A stretch of 64,000 nt of DNA, from positions 178,913,956 to 178,977,955 of the forward strand of contig CP136063.1 in assembly GCA_032622095.1 (NCBI GenBank), in the 5' to 3' direction. This document shows, piece after piece, positions 36,540-47,480 of this stretch. Numbering within the stretch: the first letter of the stretch is position 1; each line of letters starts with the position of its first letter. The notes beneath the pieces were generated by a model. It was not told the origin of the DNA. It was given only the letters and a program-made list of their open reading frames with translations, and searched no databases. This stretch comes from Siphonodentalium dalli. Its lineage: Eukaryota > Mollusca > Scaphopoda > Gadilida > Siphonodentaliidae. The position numbers and the translations under genes are program-made.

Positions 36540-37255
36540 CACCATGACAGGTGCATATTGACCCCTTCAGCGGAAGGAACAAGAAGCGGGCGCAATTTAA
36601 GTGTATTCATATAGATCCTATTTCTTTGGAAAATAATTACATTTGATTCAAAATGTTGCATGCAAACATCTCGCACAGCGAAATTACAGCACCCAAACGC
36701 ATAATCTTCCGAAAATCGCAATTTGATGGTATCTACCCAACACTTTTGGAAGATTGATAGAACACGAATGGAGAATTGTGTCATGACAAATGGTCTGACA
36801 CAGCATTAAATTAACGCATATACATTGCTATAAAATGATATAAATGTAAGCATTTTAACGTTAGAAAACGGGGCTTTGGCGGCCATTTTGAATGGCGCCC
36901 TCTGTCGGTGTTGGGTGATTTTCGAACAAGGCTAGTTCCGGATGTTTGCAAAATATACCTGGATCATTTAACTTCGAAATGATTTATATTTGATACAAAA
37001 TGTCGCAAACATATAGTCATATAGCGAAATTACAGCCCCCAAACGCATACATGTCCGAACATAGGTTGCTATGGCAACCGGTCGCAATTTGGTGGTATCT
37101 ACCCAAAATTTCTAGAAGATTTATAGACTAAGGATGATAACCCATATAGTATGAGTTGTCACGCGGAGAATTCGGCCATGCCAAATGGTCTGACCCAACA
37201 TTGAATAAAACGCATAAATTGCTATAAAATTATATAACAGTAAGCATTTCTGCAA
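36540..37255. repeat. Two diverged direct repeats, period about 385 bp
   Basis: 36560-36860 and 36930-37250 share GCGAAATTACAGC, CCAAACGCATA, GGTATCTACCCAA, CAAATGGTCTGAC and AACGCATA. Only the second copy has the X-box at 37065. Confidence 0.75.
37065..37078. promoter_or_regulatory. Perfect RFX X-box palindrome
   Basis: GTTGCTATGGCAAC fits the RFX consensus GTHNYYATRRNAAC at every position. X-boxes near transcription starts mark ciliary genes in animals, but no gene start is recognised nearby and the site sits in a repeat. Confidence 0.4.
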
Positions 37256-38025
37256 ACAATCTCGTCTGTGAGTAATGTTTTCTCAAAAGAATCACGTCCC
37301 AAACGAGTTAATGTATGCTTTCAAAGTTACTCATAAAGTGAGACCAACGTGCTTTATTAACTTATCAACTTCAAGAGAATACTCCTTATTGTTATATGTT
37401 GCAGGGGAAAAGGGACCCTTTTTTTCTCATTTTGGCAGATTTTGGCGAGAAAATTTCATTCACTTCAGGAAATCTCGGCGCAGCTATTAAATATTTATAT
37501 AATTATTTCAGGTCCTTGTTCGAACGAACTATTATAATCGGCATGTCCGTCCGTCCGAGTTGTCCGCTTGATAACTTGCGCAATGTTCAACGGAATATAT
37601 TTGGTATGTGGTTCACAAGACGCAGGCCAAATTTGAATTTTGTCACGGTCGGATGACTTTTTACGGAGTTATGTCCCTTTTTCGACTTAGAAATCGCTGT
37701 TTTCGGGTTTTCCCCCCAAGATAAATTGAGCAATAAAGAACAGAACATCTTGATATTTGGTACGTGGTTCACTTTTGTGAAGACGCTGGTCAAGTTCGAA
37801 TTTGGTCACGATCCGATCATTTTTGACGGATTTATGCCCCTATCTCAACTTAGAAATCACTGTCTTTGGGTTGTCCAGATCAGACATTATTGAAGTATAT
37901 GCCGTATGAGTCTGTGTTAATAATAAATGGGAATAAAATAAATTGTAATTCAATTGAGTATTTGTCACTAAAAACAAGCATTCTGATTGGCCGAGAGCGG
38001 CTAACTTTCGTTTTCGATTCACCGA

Positions 38026-38220
38026 CATCGGCCGCTTCAGCGTGCATCAAATCTGAATGTAGCACGGTCAAATTTCATCGGTGCAGAACGAGTAGCGAAA
38101 CGAGCACACCCGCGCGTTGTTGTCTATAGATACCGTTCATCGGCCGCTTCAGCGTGCATCAAATCTGAATGTTGCACGGTACAATTTCATCGGCACAGAA
38201 CGGAGTAGCGAAACGAGCCA
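38026..38220. repeat. Two-copy tandem repeat, period 112 bp
   Basis: ATCGGCCGCTTCAGCGTGCA and CATCAAATCTGAATGT recur at 38026 and 38138, together with AGTAGCGAAACGAGC. GC content is higher than in the surroundings. Confidence 0.8.
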
Positions 38221-38395
38221 AGCCGCCCCACAGGAAATGGTTACGGAGCAGTGTTCCGAGTAACGCAATGGACAAAGCCAATGATTTGTACACGGTGACA
38301 ACGGCGAAATGAAAGTCTCGATTCGTGTCATGAAAATGACTAAATGATACTTTTTATACATTTTTTTTTGCAAATTCCTTGCTAGATTGAATTAC

Positions 38396-38506
38396 AATGG
38401 AGATAAACGTACCCTGTTTCGTTGTACAGTCTGGGATTCGAGCATGAAAACTGTTTTCATGCTCGAATCCCAGAATGTACAACTCAACAGGGTATGTATA
38501 TCTCCT
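38396..38506. repeat. Fold-back hairpin with very short loop
   Basis: Arms of about 55 bp. The inner part, CTGGGATTCGAGCATGAAAA and its exact inverse, is separated by only a few bases. The outer arms pair with bulges (GTACCCTGTTTCGTTGTAC / GTACAACTCAACAGGGTAT). Confidence 0.8.
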
Positions 38507-39000
38507 AAGTAACACCATTTAAGACTCATTTGAGTTGCCCAGATCATGACGGTAACTTGAGCAATATTCAACGTAATATATTGATATTTGGTACATGGTT
38601 TACATTTGAGAAGACGCAGCCAAGTTTTATTTGATTTGACTTTATAGAAATAATATTTGTGTTCTCTTAATGATAAATTGAGCAATCTGCAAAAGAATCC
38701 CTTAATACTTGGTATGTGGTCCACATTTGAGAAGACGCTGGCCAAGTTCGAATTTGGTCACGATCCGATAATTTTTGTCGGTGTTATATGCCCCTTAAGC
38801 AATATTAAACGAAATATCTTGATATTTGGTACATGGTTTACATGTTAAGAAGACGCAGCCAAGTTTGACTTTATTTGACTTTATGGTAATACTATTTGTG
38901 TTCTCTTAATGATAAATTGAGTAATCATCAAAAGAATATATTGATACTTGGTGTGTGGCTCACATTTGAGAACACACAGACCATCGTCTATAGCTGCATT

Positions 39001-39709
39001 CAAAATTTGCCAGAATTTGTTCTTAAATAAGCCAACGTTCCAAAAAGCCACATCGATTCTGGGGACGTGGGATCTGCGACCTGTTATATATTAACTATAT
39101 TTCGTAGTTATACATATGTTCTCTTGATGTGATCTTCTGTGTTCGCGAATGACATGTTGCCAAGACCAAGAGCCGGGAACACTGTGACGTCGTGTTCGCC
39201 GATCCAGATTCTTACTCCCCGAATATCTAAATCCGCGAACATTTCTTTGGTCTGTTCCTGTCCGTTGCCATGTGTTCAAATCACCAAGAACATGTTCGCA
39301 TGTCAAGTCTTGATTGTCTATATATGTTCGCGAGATAAGATAACGTTTTATTCTCGGATCCAAGTTACATCATAGGATATTGAGACAGAGATAGGTATAT
39401 ACAAAGAGATGAAGCACATGTACAATATTTACATCCCGGTTTTACGTGGCCTATAAATGACATACAATTACATACATGCACCATTTATATAATACGTTTG
39501 TTGCCATTTGTGTCACTTAAGTACGTCAATTGCGCTTAATTATTTGTCGTGATTAACAGCAACAACTACAACACCTGAAGATTCGAATACACCCATTGTG
39601 TTTCACAGTAGGTGAAAGTCCCAAGAAGAAGAAAACGTCCAACGTTTGGCAAATATGCCGTTTTCCTACCTGCAGGTTACACTTAGATGTACCCGTACTC
39701 GGCCTCGTG
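39001..39709. other. No gene; recurring TTCGCG words
   Basis: 39110-39340 has several GTTCGCG/CGCGAAC words (39142, 39231, 39326) but no clear element borders. The rest is unremarkable. Confidence 0.35.
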
Positions 39710-40532
39710 CACTGGGAAAAAGCGGGTCAATATGACTAACTTATGGTTAGACACAAGCATTTGGAGTCACTTTGACTAACCCACACCATTCAGCGAGTCA
39801 TTGCTACTAATTTTGTGTTAGTCATAGTGACTAAGTTACATGTACACCAAGAATAACACTGCCTTAAATATTATGCTTGATATTCATTGCTAAATATTCT
39901 ATTTCCATTGCATCGCAGTTCTGTTGGATCTATAATTTAACAAATGTGATGGGAGGATATGGCATATTTATCAGAAATTCACTCCCACGTCAAAGGCTAC
40001 ACTATTTGTATAAAAGGTTCTTATTCCATGACAACACATACATCTCGGGAAAATGAACTAGTTAAACTGGCCTATAGCCCTATACCACAAATTCTTTTTA
40101 TACCTCTCAACAGACCGTGCAGTATTGAAATAAGTGTATTAAAAAATGGATTGAAAGTTTGTCCTGCTTTCAATTCGCTCTCTGATTTTGGATACTATAT
40201 CATCTGGCTGAGTGTTGAACTTATTTTCACACATTTTTCATCAAATTACATGTTCATATTCCCCGTGACTCAGAAAAGTTAGTCATTATGACTAAATCCT
40301 TGTCATTTTGACTAGCACATTTGCAGTCTAATGGCCTAATTAGTCGATTTGACTAACCAGTTGTTAATGGTTATGACTAATATCACCCTAGTCATTGTGA
40401 CTATGTGTCCACCCTAGTCATTGTGACTATGTGTCTGCCTTATTCATTATGACTAAGCTAAATTAGTCATCCTGCGGACAAACAGTTGACTAACCTAAGT
40501 TAGTCATTTTTATCTAACTTTTTTCTTCAGTG
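39710..40532. mobile_element. CACTG-ended DNA element with subterminal TGACTAA motifs
   Basis: 823 bp. Left end CACTGGGAAAAAG and right end inverse CACTGAAGAAAAAAG. Both are followed by a TGACTAACTTA / GGTTAG word. At least 15 copies of TGACTAA or TTAGTCA cluster within about 130 bp of the left end and 260 bp of the right end. Subterminal motif clusters of this kind are expected for CACTA-like or hAT-like transposase binding. No transposase ORF; superfamily not settled because the flanks show no clear target duplication. Confidence 0.65.
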
Positions 40533-40854
40533 TGCGTCCAGCCTCAATGTCTGGAACTCTCTGCATAACCTCATCTTGGTGAAATTTGATAAAAATGTTG
40601 GCCTTCAGAAGTGCTTCGATAGAAGTTTCTAATGTAGTAATGATGTTGCTCGCATATCTATTTCTATTGAGCTTTGTTCACCTGGAAATGTTAATGTTTC
40701 GTCCGTCCGAGCTAATGTCTAATAAATGTATAGGTAATCGGATATCGATTAAATTTGGTAACGATGTTGACCATCAGAATGGCTTGAAAAACTCGCACAT
40801 TGATGCGAACAAGAATGGTCACGGTCCAGTGATTTGTTCTACTCATAGGTTCCC
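40533..40854. other. No gene; repeat remnant
   Basis: Contains CGTCCGTCCGAGC followed by words related to family K (GGTAATCGGATATCG, AATTTGGTAACG). No exon supported. Confidence 0.35.
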
Positions 40855-40859
40855 CATGC

Positions 40860-41289
40860 AACACTAGACTGTATGTCACGCGGGGATCGGCTATCTGTAC
40901 CGGGCAAAGCCCAACTCTTGCGTCAAACTCCACAGCTCCCTCTACGCTATCGCTGCGATATATCACTGCCACAATGAGTGTACTTTGCAGACGATAAATC
41001 TATTTTTACATATCGTCGCGGAACTGTATTTACTACTATTTAGTCACCTATTATCTTGTTTTGACCACCAAATTTGTTTTAAAGTTTGAAATAATGGTAA
41101 TTATTTCGGTATTGATAAGAACAAAATGAACTGAGCCAGACATAGACAATTTTAATCCTAAAACATAAGAACTAAAAACACGTAAGAATTCCTTACCAAT
41201 TAATGTCATTATGGCAGTGGTATCTCAGCGGAGCGATGGGAGATAACTCTGCCTTGAGGTATATAAGCTGTGAACATACTTAAAATGGC
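40860..41289 (-). repeat. Paralogous empty site of the fold-back element
   Basis: Read on the minus strand, 41136-41270 matches 13540-13649 and its duplicate, and 40900-41132 matches 21295-21480. The 2.4-kb element lies exactly between those two blocks at the other locus. The trinucleotide at the join (41133-41135) is one substitution away from the TTA duplication. Confidence 0.75.
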
Positions 41290-41530
41290 ATGGCTCATTC
41301 AAATTTCCAAATGTTATCTACGTAATTTGGAAGGAGGTGTAAGATAGCTTGACGAATACACGAAATATTGATATATGGGCTATATATATGCTCCAAGAAA
41401 TACTTGCCACGAACAATTTTTCTGTCAATTTCTCGTATACAAAAGTTAAACAAACGCTCTTTATCTCTACCATATCAGGGATATGCCAAACAATACATGC
41501 TCTTTATTGTTCGGAACCCGCTCATTTGAA
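41290..41530. repeat. Family J interspersed repeat, long copy
   Basis: Aligns with 35280-35530 through AAACGCTCTTTATCTCTACC, ATATCAGGGATAT and ACATGCTCTTTATTGTTC. Confidence 0.7.
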
Positions 41531-42552
41531 TTAGTCTCCATGTGACATAAGGAGTCCGTATATAAGAATATTAAGCGTTTCATCGACCTATGTTGGAACC
41601 GTACCGTGATGAAACAAAAGCGAGCATAACTTAAACATTCAAACCGCCAAGTGGCTTCAATCAATAAGAAGCGATCGAATTTGACGGGACATCTTCCTTT
41701 AGTTTCCGGAACTTATATAAAAATGTGTTTATCGTGTATAGACGAGGATAATCCTATCAACACATCGCGTATATCAGGACTTCACAAATATTAAAAGTCA
41801 CAACCATTTTGTGATAACGAGAAACAGGTGATATGGAGTGTACAATATTAGTATGACCCCGGCTTCTAGCCAAGATAAACGTTTATCTACCTTGCCACAT
41901 CCTCCCCCACAAACTCCCCCACACCATGACTGTAATGCAGGTAAGCACATGGGACCACTTTATCATATATTTTATACTTTTCCGCCAAAAAAATAACTTG
42001 AGGCTTCCAATGATAATATATTGTATAGGAGGATGTACATAAGGTATCTTGTTTTCACACTGTACATATATACGACACCGGAAGTCGTTCGCATCACGAG
42101 CTATTGCATGTTATATGTATACAGTAGGTGCATATATCATGCTTTTTCTCGAATACGTTGAGACTCTCTCGACCCGAACCGTCTCATATAGGTTACAATG
42201 AACTAATTATGTTGAATTATCGTTCTTGAAAAAAATACAATATTCTACAGATTAAAAAATCCATGGCAGCTGATTGGTGTATTATTTTCAGAAAATTAAA
42301 TGCATATCATTTTAAAATATGCATTTCCTGATCAGATAATGTAGATAATGAATATTAACTGTATTTATTATTGTGTGAATTTGGGATGATATAATGGTAG
42401 GTAAAGTTTTTTCTAAATTTGCTGCTGAACTGACTGTAGTTATGAAAGCGGGAAATTTGAACTGGAAAAGCTCCCGTAACCAGAACACTTTTTCAATTCA
42501 AATTATGTCACAGGTTTGGTTCCTCCTGAATTAAAGGGTAAATTTGTACCAA
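41531..42552. other. No gene seen in 1 kb
   Basis: AT-rich with a C-rich patch near 41900. No exon, RNA gene or element borders supported. Confidence 0.35.
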
Positions 42553-42555
42553 TTA

Positions 42556-43329
42556 AGCCCCGGTTCCATATTCCCGATTTTCAGTCCCGAATTAGTATAT
42601 TCGGCACCAATTCGGGACCAGACCAAATCGGCAGCATTCGAGAGAATTCTGGACGAGTTTTATTCCAAAAGCCGCCGAACTGATGCCAAAATTTAATCGT
42701 CCCGAACATTGCCGAGTATTCAAGAATGCTTCCGAATTTCTTCCCGAATAATAAAGAATTATCCCGAACTGATACCGAAATTTCGTGCGAGTAGCTGCCG
42801 AATTGCCCAGATTACTACCGACTTGTTGCCGAATGCCCCGAATCAATGCCGAACTGGTACCGAATTGATGCCGAATAAATACCGAATTGGTATTCAATTG
42901 CTGCCGAACGTCCCGAATACGATGCCGAATTTTGCAGATACACCGGATCTCAGTATAAAAGCAGCCACACATGGCGAATTCGGGAATAACCTACCGAATA
43001 CTGCCGACTACTCCAGAATATCCACCCGAATATTGCCAAATACTGCCGACTACTCCCGAATAGGTGCCGAATTTCTCCCGATGATTGACAAATCGAGAGC
43101 GATTCGGCTTGGTTCCCGATAGTTTTGAACATTTCAAAACTGTCGGGAGCGAGTCCAGAATGGTCCCGAATCGACCCCGATAGCACCGATATCCCCGATC
43201 ATGTTCGGGGGTAAAAATGCACTGTCCCGACTAGTCCCGAACTTATACTCCACGATTTTTGCTAAATTATGATTCGGGAGTCATTCGGGAACATTCGGGG
43301 TGAAAAATTGGGGATATGGAATCGGGGCT
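42556..43329 (+). mobile_element. PIF/Harbinger-like MITE family F, copy 1
   Basis: 774 bp with terminal inverted repeats AGCCCCGGTTCCATAT (left) and AGCCCCGATTCCATAT (right), and TTA on both sides (42553-42555 and 43330-43332). The interior is saturated with CCGAAT/ATTCGG words. Open frames on both strands are products of that word repeat; no transposase. Confidence 0.85.
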
Positions 43330-43332
43330 TTA

Positions 43333-44094
43333 ATGGAAGCATGCGCGGATTGGGACATACTGTTAATACTATACAGCCTATGGGAAATAATCAGTTCCCT
43401 AACCTATACATATGGCATAGACGATGTAGATGATGGTTATTCGCCAATTGATAATTTTAGCGAAAACTCTTTGTTTTTATTATCTGAATTATGGGATAAC
43501 TACTCATCAATGATGATTTAGTATAGGAACGGTTAACCAGCTGACAAACTTGCCCAGAAACACGAAGAATGAGATTATAGGTACCATCCTTTTACGTGGA
43601 TTGCACATGCATCCGCGGTTATTGGGTTGGTCAGCATCGTCATGACTGCCAGGGAATGTGACGTCCTAATGCACCTTGCCGACTGAGCCAACATGGGCCC
43701 ACTTGACGCTGGGAGAGCTTTGTTTCACGTCAGTTATATATAATTATACAGACTGAACCGGATTTCTGTTTCCGTTTTCTCGAGAGATGCGGTATCCAAC
43801 ACAAAGTGGGTGGCAGTAAAACATGTTTTAAATTGTCATCTGAAGGAGCGGGTACAAGATACGACATGGTGCGTGCAAATACCCCGAATGTTCTCTAATT
43901 GGTCACATATAACGTACGACTTGTTGTAGCTACAACGTGTGTGTAGCAGGTCGCGATCGCAGGTCTGTAGATCGCGAATGGAATGTACTCATTGCGTGGG
44001 TACATGTTCAATGTTTAACGATGGTCTGGTCTATCTCTTTGTAAACATGTGTTATATAGTTACCTGGGTATAAAATATTAGATATCAATCGAAC
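43333..44094. other. DNA between two inverted family F copies
   Basis: 43452-43534 is the right part of a family B element (TTATTATCTGAATTATGGGA to GAACGGTTAA). The rest shows no gene. Confidence 0.45.
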
Positions 44095-45261
44095 ACCCCT
44101 GTCCGGAAACGCTTCTATCGATTAATATTGATTATATTCCGAATATATAAACACGTGTGATAGTTTAGCTAAAGCCCCGGTTCCATATCCCCGATTTCCC
44201 ACCCCGAATGTTCCCGAATGACTCCCGAATCATAATTTTGCAAAAATCGTGGAGTAAATTCGGGACGAGTCGGAACAGTGAATTTTTACCCCCGAACATG
44301 ATCGGGGATATCGGTGCTATCGGGGTCGATTCGGGACCATTCTGGACTCGCTCCCGACAGTTTTGAAATGTTCAAAACTATCGGGAACCAAGCCGAATCG
44401 CTCCCGATTTGTAAATCGTTGGGAGCAATTCGGCACCTATTCGGGAGTAGTCGGCAGTATTCGGCAATATTCGGGTGGATATTCTGGAGTAGTCGGCAGT
44501 ATTCGGTAGGTTATTCCCGAATTCGCCATGTATGGCTGCTTTTATACTGAGATCGGTGTATCTGCAAAATTCGGCATCGATTCGGGACGTTCGGCAGCAA
44601 TTGAATACCAATTCGGTATCTATTCGGTACCAGTTCGGTATTGATTCGGGGCATTCGGCAACAATTCGGTGTAAGTCGGTAGTAATCTGGCCAATTTGGC
44701 AGCCACTCGCATGAAAGTTCGGGATAAATCTTGATCATTCGGGAAGATATTAGGAAGCATTCTGGAATACTCGGCAATATTCGGGACGATTAAATTTTGT
44801 CATAATTCGTCATCAGTTCGGCGGCTTTTTCGAATAAAACTCGTCCAGAATTCTCTCGAATGCTGCCGATTTGGTCTGGTCCCGAATTTGTGCCGAATAT
44901 ACTAATTCGGGACAGAAAATCGGGAATATGGAACCGGGGCTTAAACGAACACTAATGGTTATACTGTTAACATATACCAGAAACGGTATTGTGTATATAC
45001 TTTTGTCACAAATACACGTTAATTAGACTCATTATCGGTTATAAATATAAAATAAATCAATACAAACAATCAATCTGGGATATTTGACGTTCGGACGTAG
45101 CAATGGGAACACTCTAATGATCTATATCCCTATATGATATCACCTGAATGGTCTATTCTAAAATTAGAACAATTATGTGTCCCTTTTAATCGTCTCATTT
45201 TATAATAAAATATTCGAAACAAAATCAATAGCAATTGATAGAAGCGTTTCCGGACAGGGGT
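44095..45261. mobile_element. Older inverted-repeat element H, split by family F
   Basis: Left end ACCCCTGTCCGGAAACGC is matched in inverse at 45244-45261. The inverted repeat extends through GCTTCTATCRATT and further with mismatches. The family F copy at 44173-44941 lies inside it, so H was there first. Without the insert, H is about 395 bp. Part of H is copied into the satellite at 51879-52196. Confidence 0.7.
44173..44941 (-). mobile_element. PIF/Harbinger-like MITE family F, copy 2 (inverted)
   Basis: 769 bp, opposite orientation to copy 1 and highly similar to it. TAA flanks both sides (44170-44172 and 44942-44944). TTA at one copy and TAA at the other fit the TWA target rule of PIF/Harbinger elements. 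Confidence 0.85.
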
Positions 45262-45490
45262 CTTCAATTCATATTTATTATTGTATACCCACGAAACTAT
45301 TTCAAAATTGTTATATGAAGAGATAATTCATCTTTAATGTTCGATGAAATGTTGAATCCATCTGTTGAGATCTGCCAAATGTTAATCACAAAAGAAACAT
45401 GAAGTTGCATCTCGGATGCGGGCATTCATCCACGGTACCAAATTGAAATATGAGTAGGACGAAACCCAAGTTTATAATCAATAAAGAAGG

Positions 45491-45947
45491 TTAAAGATGC
45501 ACAATCTGAATTAACGCTCGCAAATTACTATTTATTTGCCTTTCGGGTGTAACACATATTTCATTCGAGTCGAGGAACACACCCATCAAAGCTCAGAGAG
45601 ATCAGATATCGATTTTTGAAATTTGTTATTTCTCGAGATGCAAATTATTTATGGCCCATAAAACAGACGTCAAACCGACGGTCTCGGACAAAATTGCGGA
45701 TGAAGATGGATAACTCTAAAATCAAGTGGCAATTTCGTGATACTTAAGTGATAATACGGCCAAATTTCGTTGAACAAAATGTTGATAAATAACACGTTTT
45801 GGGAAACTTGATACCATAGTTGACAGTGGTTAGAATTATTTTGTTGCAATTAATCGATTCTGATAACAAAAGCGTATTTTGAAGAAATGATGTTGTTGTT
45901 GTATCTTGATGATATGGGGACCGTCTGATCGGATTGAGTACCCTTAA
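45491..45947. mobile_element. MITE family C copy
   Basis: 457 bp, TTAAAGATGCACAATCTGAA to ATCGGATTGAGTACCCTTAA, with TTAA at both borders and a TTG repeat near 45890. Confidence 0.7.
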
Positions 45948-47480
45948 ATCTAAAACGAAAAATGGAAACATCACTGGACACTCTTTTGAGAGTACAGTCA
46001 TGATAGCGAACCTCAATACCAAATTTTCATTCAGATATCTGCGCGATCGAAACAAAATCTAGATTTCCAGATAAACAAAGAAGGATAACTCTGGAATGAA
46101 AAACGCGTACATCGTCCTTTGTCTATCTTTTGAAAGCAGTCATCATGATGAATCTCCACACGAAATTTCTTTCAGATCCGATAACCCATATAGCTGAGAT
46201 CTATGCCTGGACGGACAAACGGAGAAAGTCAATCCAGTATATCTCCCATTTTTCTACGAAAAGTGGGGTTATGATTGAAATTCGCATTTGCATGTATGTC
46301 CTCGTGCCCATGTCTGAGGCATTTCACATTCACACTCCTGGCAAATATTCATGCAATTCGTCGTATATAGATATGGTGTACATCTATGTAATCCCACATG
46401 TATATTTACTATATTGTGTAGACGTTCTAACAAAATTAATATTATTTTGACAAAATGCGTTGCATTTCATAGCTCAATTATACCGTATATAGTGGAGGTA
46501 AATATTTTGTAATTCCCTTATTGTATATAGCTGAAATCGGGGGCGGGCGGATAAAAACTTAAAATGTGCATACACAAGGTTGATTTTGTTTTGTTTTTCG
46601 AATTTTGGGACCCATCTATCCTTCCGTATAAGTTTTATCCATCAAATTGTTGACACCCCCCTATCCATCTCCAAATTCGGTCCATTTAAACAAAACAAGA
46701 CACCGAAGAAAATTTACAAGAACTTTAATTGTTGCTTTGAAACAAAATGGCTGGTCTTTCGTGTTCTTTTGATATGATTAATAATTTTCATCAACCTAAT
46801 TATTTCTATAAATTTACATGTATAAGCTACACTCTTGTCCAGGCATAATGATAAAATAGCACTTACAATAGCACCGAATGTTGAAATTTACTGATTCAAA
46901 TTTCGATAAAATGGGTTACCTTTAAATAACCATGTTACACATGTTGACAGCTGAGAAGAGCTAGGATACAACCACATCCCAACATCATTCGTTCATAGCA
47001 ACAAAATAGCAAGAATCATATATAGTGACATGTTTGCAAGCATTATAGCTGATAGTTGTGGGAGAAAAAAAACACAGAAAATAACCATATTTTGTGTACA
47101 TATCTTGATCAAAGATAATTATCACATATGCAATTTGTTTTCCATTCACAGAAAGTCCTACCCCTTTCAACATTAGCTTTTAGTGAATTTCACCATTGTT
47201 ATCCCCTATCGGGGAGGGGATGAAAACTACTGTAAGTGTTTCATTTCTAGTCAATAGAGAAGATCAGAACACATGCAAGCTGTTTTAAACTAAAAACAAA
47301 GTAAAATATTGTATTTGGATACAAATTGAATGATCTAGGAGAATACGTGTTTTTTTTGTCCCAGGACACTCACCCATCGGGGGGCATTGTGTATCCTCAA
47401 ACGAGTCAAACTATCCGATGGCAGACGTGTTTGACTATTAGAACCAGGAACCTATGTCACTGATGTAATATATATAACTA
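45948..47480. other. No gene; diverged repeats
   Basis: 45955-46230 contains two related units (marker GGATAACTCTGGAATG and GAAAGCAGTCAT). 46230-47480 shows no supportable feature. Confidence 0.35.

Larger units (their letters stand above)
37549..39000. repeat. Family K tandem-like repeats (TTGGTAYRTGGTT units)
   Basis: At least six units are marked by TTGGTAYGTGGTTCACA-like words at about 37602, 37757, 38588, 38709, 38825 and 38947, spaced 116-155 bp within two blocks (37549-37860 and 38520-39000). Each unit repeats TTGAGCAATATTCAACG-like and GAAGACGC words. Two other repeats separate the blocks. Confidence 0.75.

Noticed and set aside
42592-44777. Long overlapping open frames on both strands in family F
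   Set aside because: They follow from reiterated CCGAAT words and give Pro/Asn/Arg-rich repeats without any domain.
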